Source: DASYAN01 sp036501345 | GTDB lineage: Bacteria; Chloroflexota; Ktedonobacteria; Ktedonobacterales; Ktedonobacteraceae | Assembly (NCBI GenBank): GCA_036501345.1 | Contig: DASYAN010000532.1 | Location: 1-14,671 of the forward strand | Reading direction: 5' to 3' | DNA: 14,671 nucleotides | Shown here: piece by piece, positions 7,950-14,258 of the stretch | How the letters are laid out: each line of letters begins with the position of its first letter | How positions within the stretch are numbered: position 1 is the stretch's first letter | Position numbers and translations under genes: made by a program | The notes under the pieces: generated by a model | The model's input: the letters and a program-made list of their open reading frames with translations, nothing else | The model's database searches: none | What the model was told of the DNA's origin: nothing

Positions 7950-7999
7950 GTTATATTCGTTACGTCCGTTACATTAGTGACAACTGTTGCATTAGTTAT
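7950..7999. repeat. 9-bp-period GTNAC array, cluster 1
   Basis: GTNAC-like pentamers start at 7950 (GTTAT), 7959 (GTTAC), 7968 (GTTAC), 7977 (GTGAC), 7986 (GTTGC) and 7995 (GTTAT), exactly 9 bp apart. Because GTNAC is self-complementary the array codes for Val-Thr repeats on both strands: VVTNVTDVTNIT on the minus strand and VTSVTLVTTV on the plus strand. It could be a coding repeat, a set of protein-binding iterons, or both. Confidence 0.6.
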
Positions 8000-8111
8000 G
8001 TTTATGGCTTAAATCAGCCTGAGAAGCCAGTTAATGTACCTAACGTTCAGTCTGTATTACCGTTTTTCTTCGATGCGGTTTGAAACGGCATTGCTCCTTG
8101 CTTTCCTAAAA

Positions 8112-8139
8112 TGAGACTGATATTTACATATAGGTCTCA
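8112..8139 (-). terminator. Possible weak terminator hairpin
   Basis: TGAGAC at 8112-8117 pairs with GTCTCA at 8134-8139 across a 16-nt AT-rich loop, and in the minus direction the stem is followed by TTTT. It lies about 230-260 bp downstream of the last frame of the split ATPase gene. The 6-bp stem makes this only a modest candidate. Confidence 0.3.
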
Positions 8140-8271
8140 AGAAGATGCTTCTCCTCCAGTCCAAGTTCTCTGGCTATGCTCCTGCTGTCAATACAGTTTG
8201 CGTCACTAAATTTCAATCATAGTCAACTCCCAGGATATATTTGTTATTTTTATAGTACAGGAATCCTTTGC

Positions 8272-8308
8272 TATTCTGACTGATGCTTTTTATACACCAG
8301 TCAGAATA
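8272..8308. repeat. Perfect 11-bp inverted repeat
   Basis: TATTCTGACTG at 8272-8282 and CAGTCAGAATA at 8298-8308 form a perfect 11-bp stem with a 15-nt loop containing TTTTTATA. There is no T-run after either arm, so a simple terminator is unlikely. It sits between the two GTNAC arrays in noncoding sequence and could be an operator, a recombination site or part of an origin. Confidence 0.5.
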
Positions 8309-8378
8309 CCATACAATGCCACTCTATTTTCTGTTGGTGAACAATGGTGGACAGGTATTTTATTGCTGCCTCTACATT

Positions 8379-8419
8379 GTCACTAATGTAACAGTTGTAA
8401 CGCTTGCAACGGATGCTAT
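8379..8419. repeat. 9-bp-period GTNAC array, cluster 2
   Basis: GTNAC-like pentamers start at 8379 (GTCAC), 8388 (GTAAC), 8397 (GTAAC), 8406 (GCAAC) and more weakly 8415 (GCTAT), again every 9 bp. The 16-mer TTGTCACTAATGTAAC at 8377-8392 occurs exactly, in inverted orientation, at 7968-7983 in cluster 1. On the minus strand the array encodes SVASVTTVTLVTM followed by a stop, directly after the winged-helix frame of the ATPase gene. Confidence 0.6.
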
Positions 8420-9442
8420 TTCTCTGGTGAGAATGGTACTGGCAGAATGCAATACTCTCCCCTGCCAGACTTGGCAATCTGCCCATCCTCTGCCATACGT
8501 TTGAGTGTCATACGCAAATTGGCATTACTGATCTCTGGCAACTCCTCGGCTAGAGCTTTGATCGACAGTGCTTCTGGATAGTGTTCTTCTAGCACACGCA
8601 GGATCTCTTGACGCCCTGCTCCTAGTTGCTGAATGTCAGTTAGGCACAGGTGGATTGAGTAGTTCCTGCAGCGTCTGTGTGGATTGTCCCAGCCAGCTAA
8701 TATAGGGCCGATCATCTCCATATTCCTGATCACTAACAACACTAAAGACGAGGTTGGTGGCTTGCACGCTCAGGTTGGACTTGACGTGTGCAAGGACTCG
8801 TTTGCTTTCATCAGTGGGATCTTTGAGCACCATCAGTCCTGAGCGGGCCGTTGCGATAAAGGCAATCGATCCACCTGCACGATAGAGGGCGTTGCTCCCA
8901 CCAGCTTTGGTCAGATGGCGAATCATTACACACGCTGCACCCGCCTTCTCGATGAGCATTTGTACCGGAGCCAGGGTTAGCCTCACCTCGGAGTCTTTGT
9001 AGGTATCTCTGCTACCGAAAATGGCCATCAGGGGATCAATAATCACCAACTTGGCTTGCACGCGCTCAATAGCTTGCTCTAATACAGTAAGATCATCCGG
9101 CAATAAGAATGGGCGTTCATAGGTATAACCTGTCCCTAGATCGGTAGTAGTAATGCTGCCAATCGAGACAATCCGGCTCAGATTCGCGCCAGCTCGTTGG
9201 AGCCGTGGTTGAATGGTATCGGCCAACCCATCCTCTAGAGCAATCAGGACCACGCCAGCACCGCCCTCAATGCCTGGAGTACCATCGGGCATCTCTCGAC
9301 CCATGCTCACACGAGCCGCCAGATCCAGAGCCAGGTTAGACTTGCCCAGACCTGGATCTCCATCGAGGGTAGCTATTTTTCCCAACGGGAGGCGACGTTG
9401 CCAGAGCCAATAAACCTTTTCGCCTCGCACTTCAGAGAGCAA
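8416..9442 (-). pseudogene. RepA/AAA_25-type ATPase split by frameshift from its winged-helix C-terminus
   Basis: Frame 1 (8636-9442, 268 residues, TTG start) is a RecA-fold ATPase like plasmid and phage RepA-type helicases. It has the leading VYWLWQRRLPLGKI motif, Walker A GDPGLGKS at residues 28-35, ALEDG near 68-72, Walker B LVIIDP at 132-137 and an IRHLTKAGG motif. It ends TLQELLNPPVPN. Frame 2, one base over, resumes at once as TDIQQLGAGRQEILRVLEEH and a winged-helix-like segment ending GRGEYCILPVPFSPEK at 8416. A single extra A at about 8639-8640 would explain the shift. A further frame may extend to 8372 with a Val-Thr tail. The protein normally drives replication initiation or DNA unwinding. 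The TTG has no well-placed ribosome binding site, and the open frame continues upstream to a TAG near 9530, so the 5' end may also be damaged. The ATPase part could still be made alone. Confidence 0.7.
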
Positions 9443-9447
9443 AATGC

Positions 9448-9609
9448 CTACTGCTTCTTCTCCTGTTGAAGTACGAGCGCTGCTGGAATAGGGAATAGCT
9501 CTCCAGTTTGCAATACTAGAAGAGCTTGCCTAACTTCTACCAACACAGACACTTCTACACAGACGATGATTGAGGAACCTTTGAGAGGAAATGCTGAGGA
9601 ATTGTGCAC
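9448..9609 (-). CDS. Possible small ORF upstream of the ATPase gene (doubtful)
   Basis: A minus-strand frame, open from 9633 with a GTG at 9609, ends with TAG five bases before the ATPase TTG. Its last 36 or so residues (VEVSVLVEVRQALLVLQTGE, then LFPIPAALVLQ) look protein-like. No ribosome binding site is visible and no family is recognised. It may be a remnant of an upstream gene of the same module or chance. Confidence 0.2.
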   Translation of the reverse strand: MHNSSAFPLKGSSIIVCVEVSVLVEVRQALLVLQTGELFPIPAALVLQQEKKQ

Positions 9610-9639
9610 CCTGGTACAACCAAACAAGCATCGTTATAC

Positions 9640-10240
9640 AGCATGTTCTCCTCGCAGCGTGGGAGAACGAAGAGAGCTGCAGCAGGCGAAAAGACATTTT
9701 GCTAGACTCAGAGAGCCTAAAGGAGAACCAGAGGAGAGGTATCCCTTCCAACCAATTTACCACGTTTCTCTTCCTTTTCATACATAAGCAGTGGACACAT
9801 ATATTTTTCAGTACTGAAACTATAATCTAGTATAACATGAATAGATCATTTTTTCAATTGTCTATGGGGCAAAATCTTTCTTTTTATGTTTCTGGATTGA
9901 CAAACTGAAAACCACAGATCATGAAACCCTGCCCTATCAGAAGGCTTATATGGGGCCTAACACTAGATGTCCGCTTTATGCCTTAAAGATGTCCCTTTTC
10001 TGATCAAGATGGCCGCTTTGTCCCTAGACATCATATCACCCAATACCTTAGAATCTTGCTATGAGAAAGCTTTCTCTTAAGAGAGAGAAAAAACCTCCTC
10101 CGTAAATTAAGAGATAAGCTGGAGCAGTGAGAGTTTCTCTATAGGTTGATAGAACACCCCCTAGACGAACCATCTATACTTCCGTAGGACCTTTCCTGCT
10201 TCCCTCATTTTGTATAGATCGCTACATAAATAGATGTTCT
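9640..10240. other. Intergenic region with mobile-element debris
   Basis: About 600 bp. The open frames on both strands at 9530-9787 are poor (no ribosome binding site, low-complexity composition). It contains the spaced repeats at 9965-10019 and two overlapping palindromes at 10063-10084 (GAGAAAGCTTTCTC and TCTCTTAAGAGA). No supported gene. Confidence 0.4.
9965..10019. repeat. Three spaced 13-bp repeats resembling an IS21-family end
   Basis: AGATGTCCGCTTT (9965-9977), AGATGTCCCTTTT (9987-9999) and AGATGGCCGCTTT (10007-10019) are spaced 22 and 20 bp apart. IS21-family ends carry several copies of a roughly 20-bp repeat, often of the TGTCC...TTT type, so this may be one end of a lost IS21-like element. 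No istA/istB coding sequence is present nearby. The repeats are seen; the IS21 assignment is inference. Confidence 0.4.
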
Positions 10241-10285
10241 TTGCCTTGACAAACAACGAACCGTTTTTTTACGTCCAGTCCCCGT

Positions 10286-10291
10286 AAGGAG
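10286..10291 (+). promoter_or_regulatory. Ribosome binding site of the cupredoxin-like lipoprotein
   Basis: AAGGAG ends 8 nt before the ATG at 10300 and fixes this start. A TTGACA at 10246-10251 is a plausible -35 box, but the sequence 17 bp downstream (TTACGT) is a poor -10. Confidence 0.6.
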
Positions 10292-10299
10292 TAATTGAA

Positions 10300-11184
10300 A
10301 TGCGTCTATTCCTAAAACGTCGCTATATACCCTCCTGGCAACTGCTGGGTCTGTTCCTCGTGTGTGTATCAGTTTTGAGTGCTTGCAGTGGTAGCGAAAA
10401 CCAGACACATACGGCTTCTGCTACTACCGCAACATCAGCATATAATATACCAGCTATTACTATTCAGGCGAGAGACGACACTTTCCAAATCCCAGCAAAG
10501 GTCCAAGCAGGCACCGTTTCCATCACCCTTAACAATGATGGACCATCACCACATCAGGCAACGGTGCTAAAACTGCACAACAACATTGACTATCAAACCT
10601 TTAAACAAGCCCTAGATAGCAATCCAGTTACAGCATTCCATATGGCAGATGACCTCGGCGGCATCAATACGATTGGTTCTAAGCTAAGCCAGGTAGCTAT
10701 CCTAAAGCTCACTGCAGGTCAATATGCTATTGTCTGTTTCGTCAAGGGACCTGATGGACTATCTCATTACATGCACGGGATGGTTTCTCCCCTTGTCGTC
10801 ACGGACCCAGCGGATTCAGCAGATCTCCCACAAGAAGATGACGCCCTCACGCTCGCAGACTATAGCTTCACCTTTGACCAACCCTTATCGGCTCAGGTTA
10901 CAACATTGAAAGTCATCAATAATGGACCACAGGCACATGAGTTTGCTCTAGTGAAAATGGCACCAAACAAAACATCCACGGACATCTTCAATTTTCTGAA
11001 AAAGCCTGCTGGTACACCTCCTTTCACTGATTATGGCGGGATGGCAGCGTTAAGTCCTCATCAATACGGCTGGATCAAGCTACACTTACGACCTAGCACA
11101 TACATGGCACTTTGCTTCATTCCTGACTCAAAGGGTACGCCCCATTTCATGGACGGAATGTTCACGTCGTTTACCGTCGTGTAG
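10300..11184 (+). CDS. Lipoprotein with two tandem cupredoxin-like domains
   Basis: 294 residues. Residues 1-29 are a lipoprotein signal with lipobox LSAC (Cys29), followed by a Ser/Thr/Ala linker. Domain 1 (about 50-168) and domain 2 (about 180-294) are homologous to each other: NNDGPSPHQATVLKL matches NNGPQAHEFALVKM, and the ends YAIVCFV...SHYMHGM and YMALCFI...PHFMDGM align. Both carry a candidate type 1 copper set: His85, Cys146, His156, Met161 in domain 1 and His213, Cys272, His282, Met287 in domain 2, with identical Cys-x9-His-x4-Met spacing. Membrane-anchored cupredoxins usually carry electrons or store copper outside the cell. The spacing is longer than in classical plastocyanin, so copper binding is an inference. 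Start supported by AAGGAG 8 nt upstream. It appears to be a single-gene unit with no adjacent oxidase or copper gene. Confidence 0.7.
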   Translation: MRLFLKRRYIPSWQLLGLFLVCVSVLSACSGSENQTHTASATTATSAYNIPAITIQARDDTFQIPAKVQAGTVSITLNNDGPSPHQATVLKLHNNIDYQTFKQALDSNPVTAFHMADDLGGINTIGSKLSQVAILKLTAGQYAIVCFVKGPDGLSHYMHGMVSPLVVTDPADSADLPQEDDALTLADYSFTFDQPLSAQVTTLKVINNGPQAHEFALVKMAPNKTSTDIFNFLKKPAGTPPFTDYGGMAALSPHQYGWIKLHLRPSTYMALCFIPDSKGTPHFMDGMFTSFTVV

Positions 11185-11272
11185 TCTTACCATGCCATTC
11201 CGTAAAGCAATTGGGAAAAGCCAAGGCGCAACAGGATCAGGAAGTTGTTCAGCACTAGGACAAGGGCGGTTC

Positions 11273-11428
11273 CTAAGCTTGAAAATACTTTTCATACCAA
11301 TCCGCATTCTTAAGGGTAATCTTGAGATGGGGAAAGTCGGTTAAAGAACGCAAGCGCTCAGTATCATCAGCAAGCGTAGTGAGTCCTTGGCACAGCACAT
11401 CTATCAATTTATCAATAGAAGAGGCCAC
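11273..11428 (-). pseudogene. Short coding fragment of unrecognised protein
   Basis: A minus-strand frame ending with TAG at 11273-11275 reads coherently for about 60 codons back to a TGA near 11447. It includes SSIDKLIDVLCQGLTTLADD and LRSLTDFPHLKITLKNADWY, with a short tail. The mixed amphipathic composition looks like a real protein end. A GTG at 11428 could be a start but has no ribosome binding site. The upstream part overlaps the terminator-like hairpin of the exporter gene, suggesting a fragment left by deletion. Family unknown. Confidence 0.4.
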
Positions 11429-11468
11429 TGATGTGATCTTGAATGATTGAGCAGCGCATCAGTGGCCT
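11422..11468 (-). terminator. Terminator-like hairpin after the LysE-family gene
   Basis: GGCCACTGAT (11423-11432) and ATCAGTGGCC (11458-11467) pair perfectly, extended by one A-T pair, around a 25-nt loop. It lies 14 bp beyond the exporter stop codon. In the minus direction it is followed by TCTTCTATT, a weak T-rich tail, so efficiency is uncertain. Confidence 0.6.
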
Positions 11469-11481
11469 TGTTGAGAAATGG

Positions 11482-12102
11482 CTACTTTTCTATGGCGAGA
11501 CGTATCCCGAGAGCAACAAAAATGCCGCCTGTGATGTAGTCGAGCCAGCGTTTTGCTCTCCGATAGGCTTTACTAATTGCGCCAACCGAGAAGACGCAAG
11601 CAACAATACAGAACCAGCTTACGGCGATGACGAGCATGAGTATGACACTTGCTACTTGAACCCAGATTGGGGAATGGGAAGGCAAAAGAACGACGAATAA
11701 ACTGCTAAAGAATGCCACCGCCTTCGGGTTACTGATATTGGTCAGAAATCCCACGCGCCAGACGGCAAAGCTTTGTGTTCGAGCCGGTTGGGACGACGCC
11801 TGTGAGATTGGGCGATGGGCAGAAAGAATCATTTTGACGCCAAGGTAGACGAGATAGCACGCGCCGACTGTTCTGATCATTTCGATCAGCCAGCTCATCC
11901 GAGCTAACAGGACTTCTAACCCAACAAGACTTCCGATGATCCAGATAAAGAGAGCACTGGTAATGCCAAGTGCAACAAGCATACCATCGCGTCGGGAGCG
12001 CGTTGTGGCGTATTGGACAGTCGCGGCAAAGTCTGGACCAGGGCTCATGACTGCAAGGGTCCAGACGCCCGCAAGTGCGATAAGACTTGGTAAATAGGAC
12101 AT
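11482..12102 (-). CDS. LysE/RhtB-family amino acid or metabolite exporter
   Basis: 206 residues from the ATG at 12102, chosen because AGAGGAAAATAGC provides an RBS just before it and MSYLPSLIALAGVW is the usual family N-terminus; the longer open frame to 12174 adds 24 charged residues unlike the family. Features include about six hydrophobic segments, the family signature MSPGPDFA in the first helix region and the NISNPKAVAFF motif after the central loop. LysE/RhtB proteins are inner-membrane exporters of amino acids such as lysine, threonine or homoserine lactones, but the substrate cannot be read from sequence. It is transcribed away from the toxin-antitoxin pair, and its own promoter was not resolved. 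Confidence 0.88.
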   Translation of the reverse strand: MSYLPSLIALAGVWTLAVMSPGPDFAATVQYATTRSRRDGMLVALGITSALFIWIIGSLVGLEVLLARMSWLIEMIRTVGACYLVYLGVKMILSAHRPISQASSQPARTQSFAVWRVGFLTNISNPKAVAFFSSLFVVLLPSHSPIWVQVASVILMLVIAVSWFCIVACVFSVGAISKAYRRAKRWLDYITGGIFVALGIRLAIEK

Positions 12103-12266
12103 GCTATTTTCCTCTTCTTCCTGTGTTTTTTCTATCCTATCACACAGAACGCAACTTGATATCAGTGGTCGCAAACATAGGAACCGTCCTCAGGGCAATC
12201 GAAGCTCTTAGTTAGAGCAAGCCATAGCGGATATATTACTAAACTTCGTAATATGCTCTATCAGTA

Positions 12267-12325
12267 TTTTCGAAGTTTCCAAAAAATTGATTTTCGAAGT
12301 TTCCAAAAATTTGGTTTCGAACTTC
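12267..12325 (+). repeat. Repeated TTCGAAGTTTCC motif, possible operator
   Basis: TTTTCGAAGTTTCCAAAAA occurs exactly at 12267-12285 and again at 12291-12309 (period 24 bp, close to two helical turns), followed by a partial copy with TTCGAACTTC at about 12316-12325 and preceded by an inverted ACTTCG at 12243-12248. The array ends about 25 bp before the -35 box of the toxin-antitoxin promoter, a sensible position for a regulator site. Confidence 0.55.
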
Positions 12326-12347
12326 TAAATTAGAGTTGTCTTATTCA

Positions 12348-12376
12348 TGGACAAACTATCACAAAATTGCTATACT
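12348..12376 (+). promoter_or_regulatory. Promoter of the toxin-antitoxin operon
   Basis: TGGACA (12348-12353), 17 bp, then TATACT (12371-12376): five of six bases match in each sigma-70-type box with ideal spacing. It would start transcription near 12383, about 47 nt before the antitoxin ATG. Confidence 0.65.
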
Positions 12377-12429
12377 CTTCTCCAGAGGTCGTAAATAGTC
12401 ACAAACAAACAAACCAAGGAAGGATAACC

Positions 12430-12701
12430 ATGGCAACAGATCATATCAAAGCAGCATTCAAAATAGCACAGGAACGAGCAGAAAAGCTCTCTCTCAAAAG
12501 CCAAGATATGATAAGCTCATTCTAGAAGAGATTGAAGCGATGGAATGGGATGAAAAGTGGGATGAGACACTTGCTAGTCCAGAGTCACGAGCATACTCAG
12601 CGAAACAGAGAGAGGAAGTCATTGCTGAGCATCTCGCTGGTGAAACAATTCCATACGTTCAGGGGAAAAGTCTTGCAGAACTCTTTCAGCAAGAAATTTA
12701 G
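12430..12701 (+). pseudogene. Type II antitoxin gene, frameshifted in a CT run
   Basis: The ATG at 12430 follows AAGGAAGG at a good distance. The reading MATDHIKAAFKIAQERAEKLS breaks at the dinucleotide run CTCTCTCTC (12487-12495) and stops at 12525. Two bases over, a coherent frame runs KPRYDKLILEEIEAMEWDEK, then WDETLASPESRAYSAKQREE and on to TAG at 12701. Removing one CT unit restores an 89-residue protein of typical antitoxin size and acidic, helical character, so slippage in the run is the likely cause. The corrected frame overlaps the toxin start by 29 bp, a usual toxin-antitoxin arrangement. Antitoxins of this kind bind the toxin and repress the operon. The family is assigned mainly from the partner. 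Confidence 0.65.
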
Positions 12702-12945
12702 CGGCTTCTATCAAAAACTTCCTCCCTATGTTCAAAAACAAGCTGATAGAGCTTTTAGGAACGTTGCTCTTAACACGCTTTATCCAAGCTTGGAATTTAA
12801 ATGTGTTGATCAAACTGCACAAGAATATGCTATCCGTATTAACAAAAAGGGATATCGCGCTCTAGGATACATGCAAGACGATAACATGCTATGGCACTAG
12901 ATAGGTCCTCATGATGAATATATGCGTAAGATAAGAAATGCATAA
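12673..12945 (+). pseudogene. RelE/ParE-type toxin gene with a premature amber codon
   Basis: The most likely start is TTG at 12673, 6 nt after AGGGGA. The product contains FSGFYQKLPPYVQKQADRAF, LYPSLEFKCVD, YAIRINKKGYRALGYMQDD and MLWH, matching the small RelE/ParE/HigB-fold toxins (F..Y..LP..VQ..A, HPSL.FK, RI...YRALG, W.WIG.H). TAG at 12898-12900 stops it after 75 residues, but in the same frame the next codons read IGPHDEYMRKIRNA to TAA at 12945. The family has a tryptophan (TGG) at that place, so a single G to A change explains the stop. The missing tail includes the conserved His-Asp-Tyr end. Intact relatives act on translating mRNA or DNA gyrase. A longer open frame from 12532 only reflects overlap with the antitoxin. 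Confidence 0.7.
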
Positions 12946-12981
12946 TCAACTCTATTCCCTTGACTCCTGATACAAGCATGA

Positions 12982-14154
12982 TCAACCACGCACAGCTCGG
13001 ATATACTGCATCCCACCCACTTGCTTCACCATCCCCTTTAACTCCAGCGTCGTCAAAGCTGCCGTAACGTCTTGAGCGGCGAGTTTGGATTCGCGAATGA
13101 GATCGTCGATATGGCAGGGTTCTTGTCCGAGCAGAGCTAGTAGAGCTTGTTCTTCGACACTGGTGGGTAGATCTACCTGGGCTTCGACCTGTTGAGGTAC
13201 CATATAGAGGTTCAGGCTCATCAAAATATCGTTGATATGCGTCACCGGGTGGGCACCATCTTGAATGAGCTTGTTTACGCCAGTACCGCCGGGTGAAAAG
13301 ATGTTGCCGGGAACTGCAAAAACTTCGCGGCCTTGCTCCAGGGCGGAGTTAGCGGTAATAAGTGCCCCGCTTTTTTGGGGAGCTTCGGCCACCAAGATGC
13401 CTAGCGAGAGTCCTGAAATGATATGGTTGCGGGCTGGAAAGTTTCCCGCCTCCGGTTGAACACCTAATGGGAATGCACTTAACAGTGCTCCCTGACCCGA
13501 TTCGACTATGCGTTTGGCAAGATTGAAGTTCGATGCAGGATAAATTATGTCCAGCCCACAGGCAAGAACGGCGATAGTACGCCCACCAGCATCTAGGGCC
13601 GCGGTATGGGCAACGGTATCGATACCCATGGCTAGTCCACTGACAACGGTGACTTTACCTCTGGCAAGTTCCCGTGCAAAATGTTCCGTCACCTGTCGCC
13701 CATAAGCACTCATTTTGCGCGTACCGACAATGCCTAGCGAGTAATGTCGGTCGTCATCAGTGAGATTGCCGCAGATGTAGAGGACCGATGGCGCATACTC
13801 GATCCTTCTGAGCAATGGTGGATAGGCTTCGTCTTTCCATGTAATGATACGTACACGCAGACGCTCTAAGCGTTCGAGTTCTTGCTGGGGTACGATGGAG
13901 GCACGTTGCTTGATAAAGCTTTTGATAGTCTTCTGGTCAAGTCCAGCTTCAGCAAGTGCCGTAGAACTGGCCTGCCAAGCTGCTGCAACATCCTCATGGA
14001 AAAAGTCGAGGAGCCGCTTGAAGCGCACGGGACCAATGCCCAATACGCGGCTGAACGCAATCCAATAACTTAATTCGTCCAGTGAGAGTACATCGGATGG
14101 ATAATAAGGGGCTGATGGATCACCCACTACCATCCGCATCATCTTTTTGCCCAT
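12982..14154 (-). CDS. dprA: DNA processing protein DprA (Smf)
   Basis: 390 residues, full length. An N-terminal HhH/SAM-like part holds WIAFSRVLGIGPVRFKRLL (about 30-50). The DprA Rossmann core carries GIVGTRKMSAYG, VVSGLAMGIDTVAHTAAL, AVLACGLDIIYP, NFPARNHIISGLS and SGALITANSALEQGREVFAV followed by PGN. A winged-helix domain (about 325-385, HIDDLIRESKLAAQDV) closes the protein. DprA binds incoming single-stranded DNA during natural transformation and loads RecA; it acts in the cytoplasm. The ATG at 14154 has AGGAG about 12 nt upstream, slightly long; ATGs a few codons in are alternatives. The usual NFP-RNR-II motif reads RNH here, a small deviation. It converges on the toxin-antitoxin remnant; topA, a frequent neighbour, is not seen. 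Confidence 0.95.
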   Translation of the reverse strand: MGKKMMRMVVGDPSAPYYPSDVLSLDELSYWIAFSRVLGIGPVRFKRLLDFFHEDVAAAWQASSTALAEAGLDQKTIKSFIKQRASIVPQQELERLERLRVRIITWKDEAYPPLLRRIEYAPSVLYICGNLTDDDRHYSLGIVGTRKMSAYGRQVTEHFARELARGKVTVVSGLAMGIDTVAHTAALDAGGRTIAVLACGLDIIYPASNFNLAKRIVESGQGALLSAFPLGVQPEAGNFPARNHIISGLSLGILVAEAPQKSGALITANSALEQGREVFAVPGNIFSPGGTGVNKLIQDGAHPVTHINDILMSLNLYMVPQQVEAQVDLPTSVEEQALLALLGQEPCHIDDLIRESKLAAQDVTAALTTLELKGMVKQVGGMQYIRAVRG

Positions 14155-14258
14155 TTTCGGTTGTTTCTCCTATTCTGTCATCTTATAAGATGAACTAAAA
14201 ACCCTACAATCCCACATTATTTATTGTATTAAAAGACATTTCACATTTATAGTATATT

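Larger units (their letters stand above)
12103..12429. other. Divergent intergenic region between exporter and toxin-antitoxin pair
   Basis: AT-rich and without a coding frame. It holds the exporter leader, the repeated TTTTCGAAGTTTCCAAAAA motif and the promoter of the toxin-antitoxin operon. Confidence 0.6.

Noticed and set aside
7821..8083. Plus-strand open frames covering the first GTNAC array
   Set aside because: The Val-Thr content follows from the self-complementary repeat; the minus-strand frame is longer and more coherent.
8636..8645. Programmed +1 frameshift (RF2-like) at the AAC TGA C junction of the ATPase gene
   Set aside because: The AAC codon has no good re-pairing in the +1 frame and there is no upstream Shine-Dalgarno-like stimulator at the right distance; decay is simpler.
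9530..9787. Overlapping open frames on both strands (73-83 codons)
   Set aside because: No RBS, low-quality composition on both strands and no recognisable motif.
10063..10084. Overlapping palindromes GAGAAAGCTTTCTC and TCTCTTAAGAGA
   Set aside because: Short, AT-rich and not placed after a gene; could be a weak hairpin but nothing supports a role.
12103..12174. 24-codon N-terminal extension of the LysE-family protein
   Set aside because: Charged, cysteine-containing segment unlike the family; the internal ATG at 12102 has the RBS and the canonical N-terminus.
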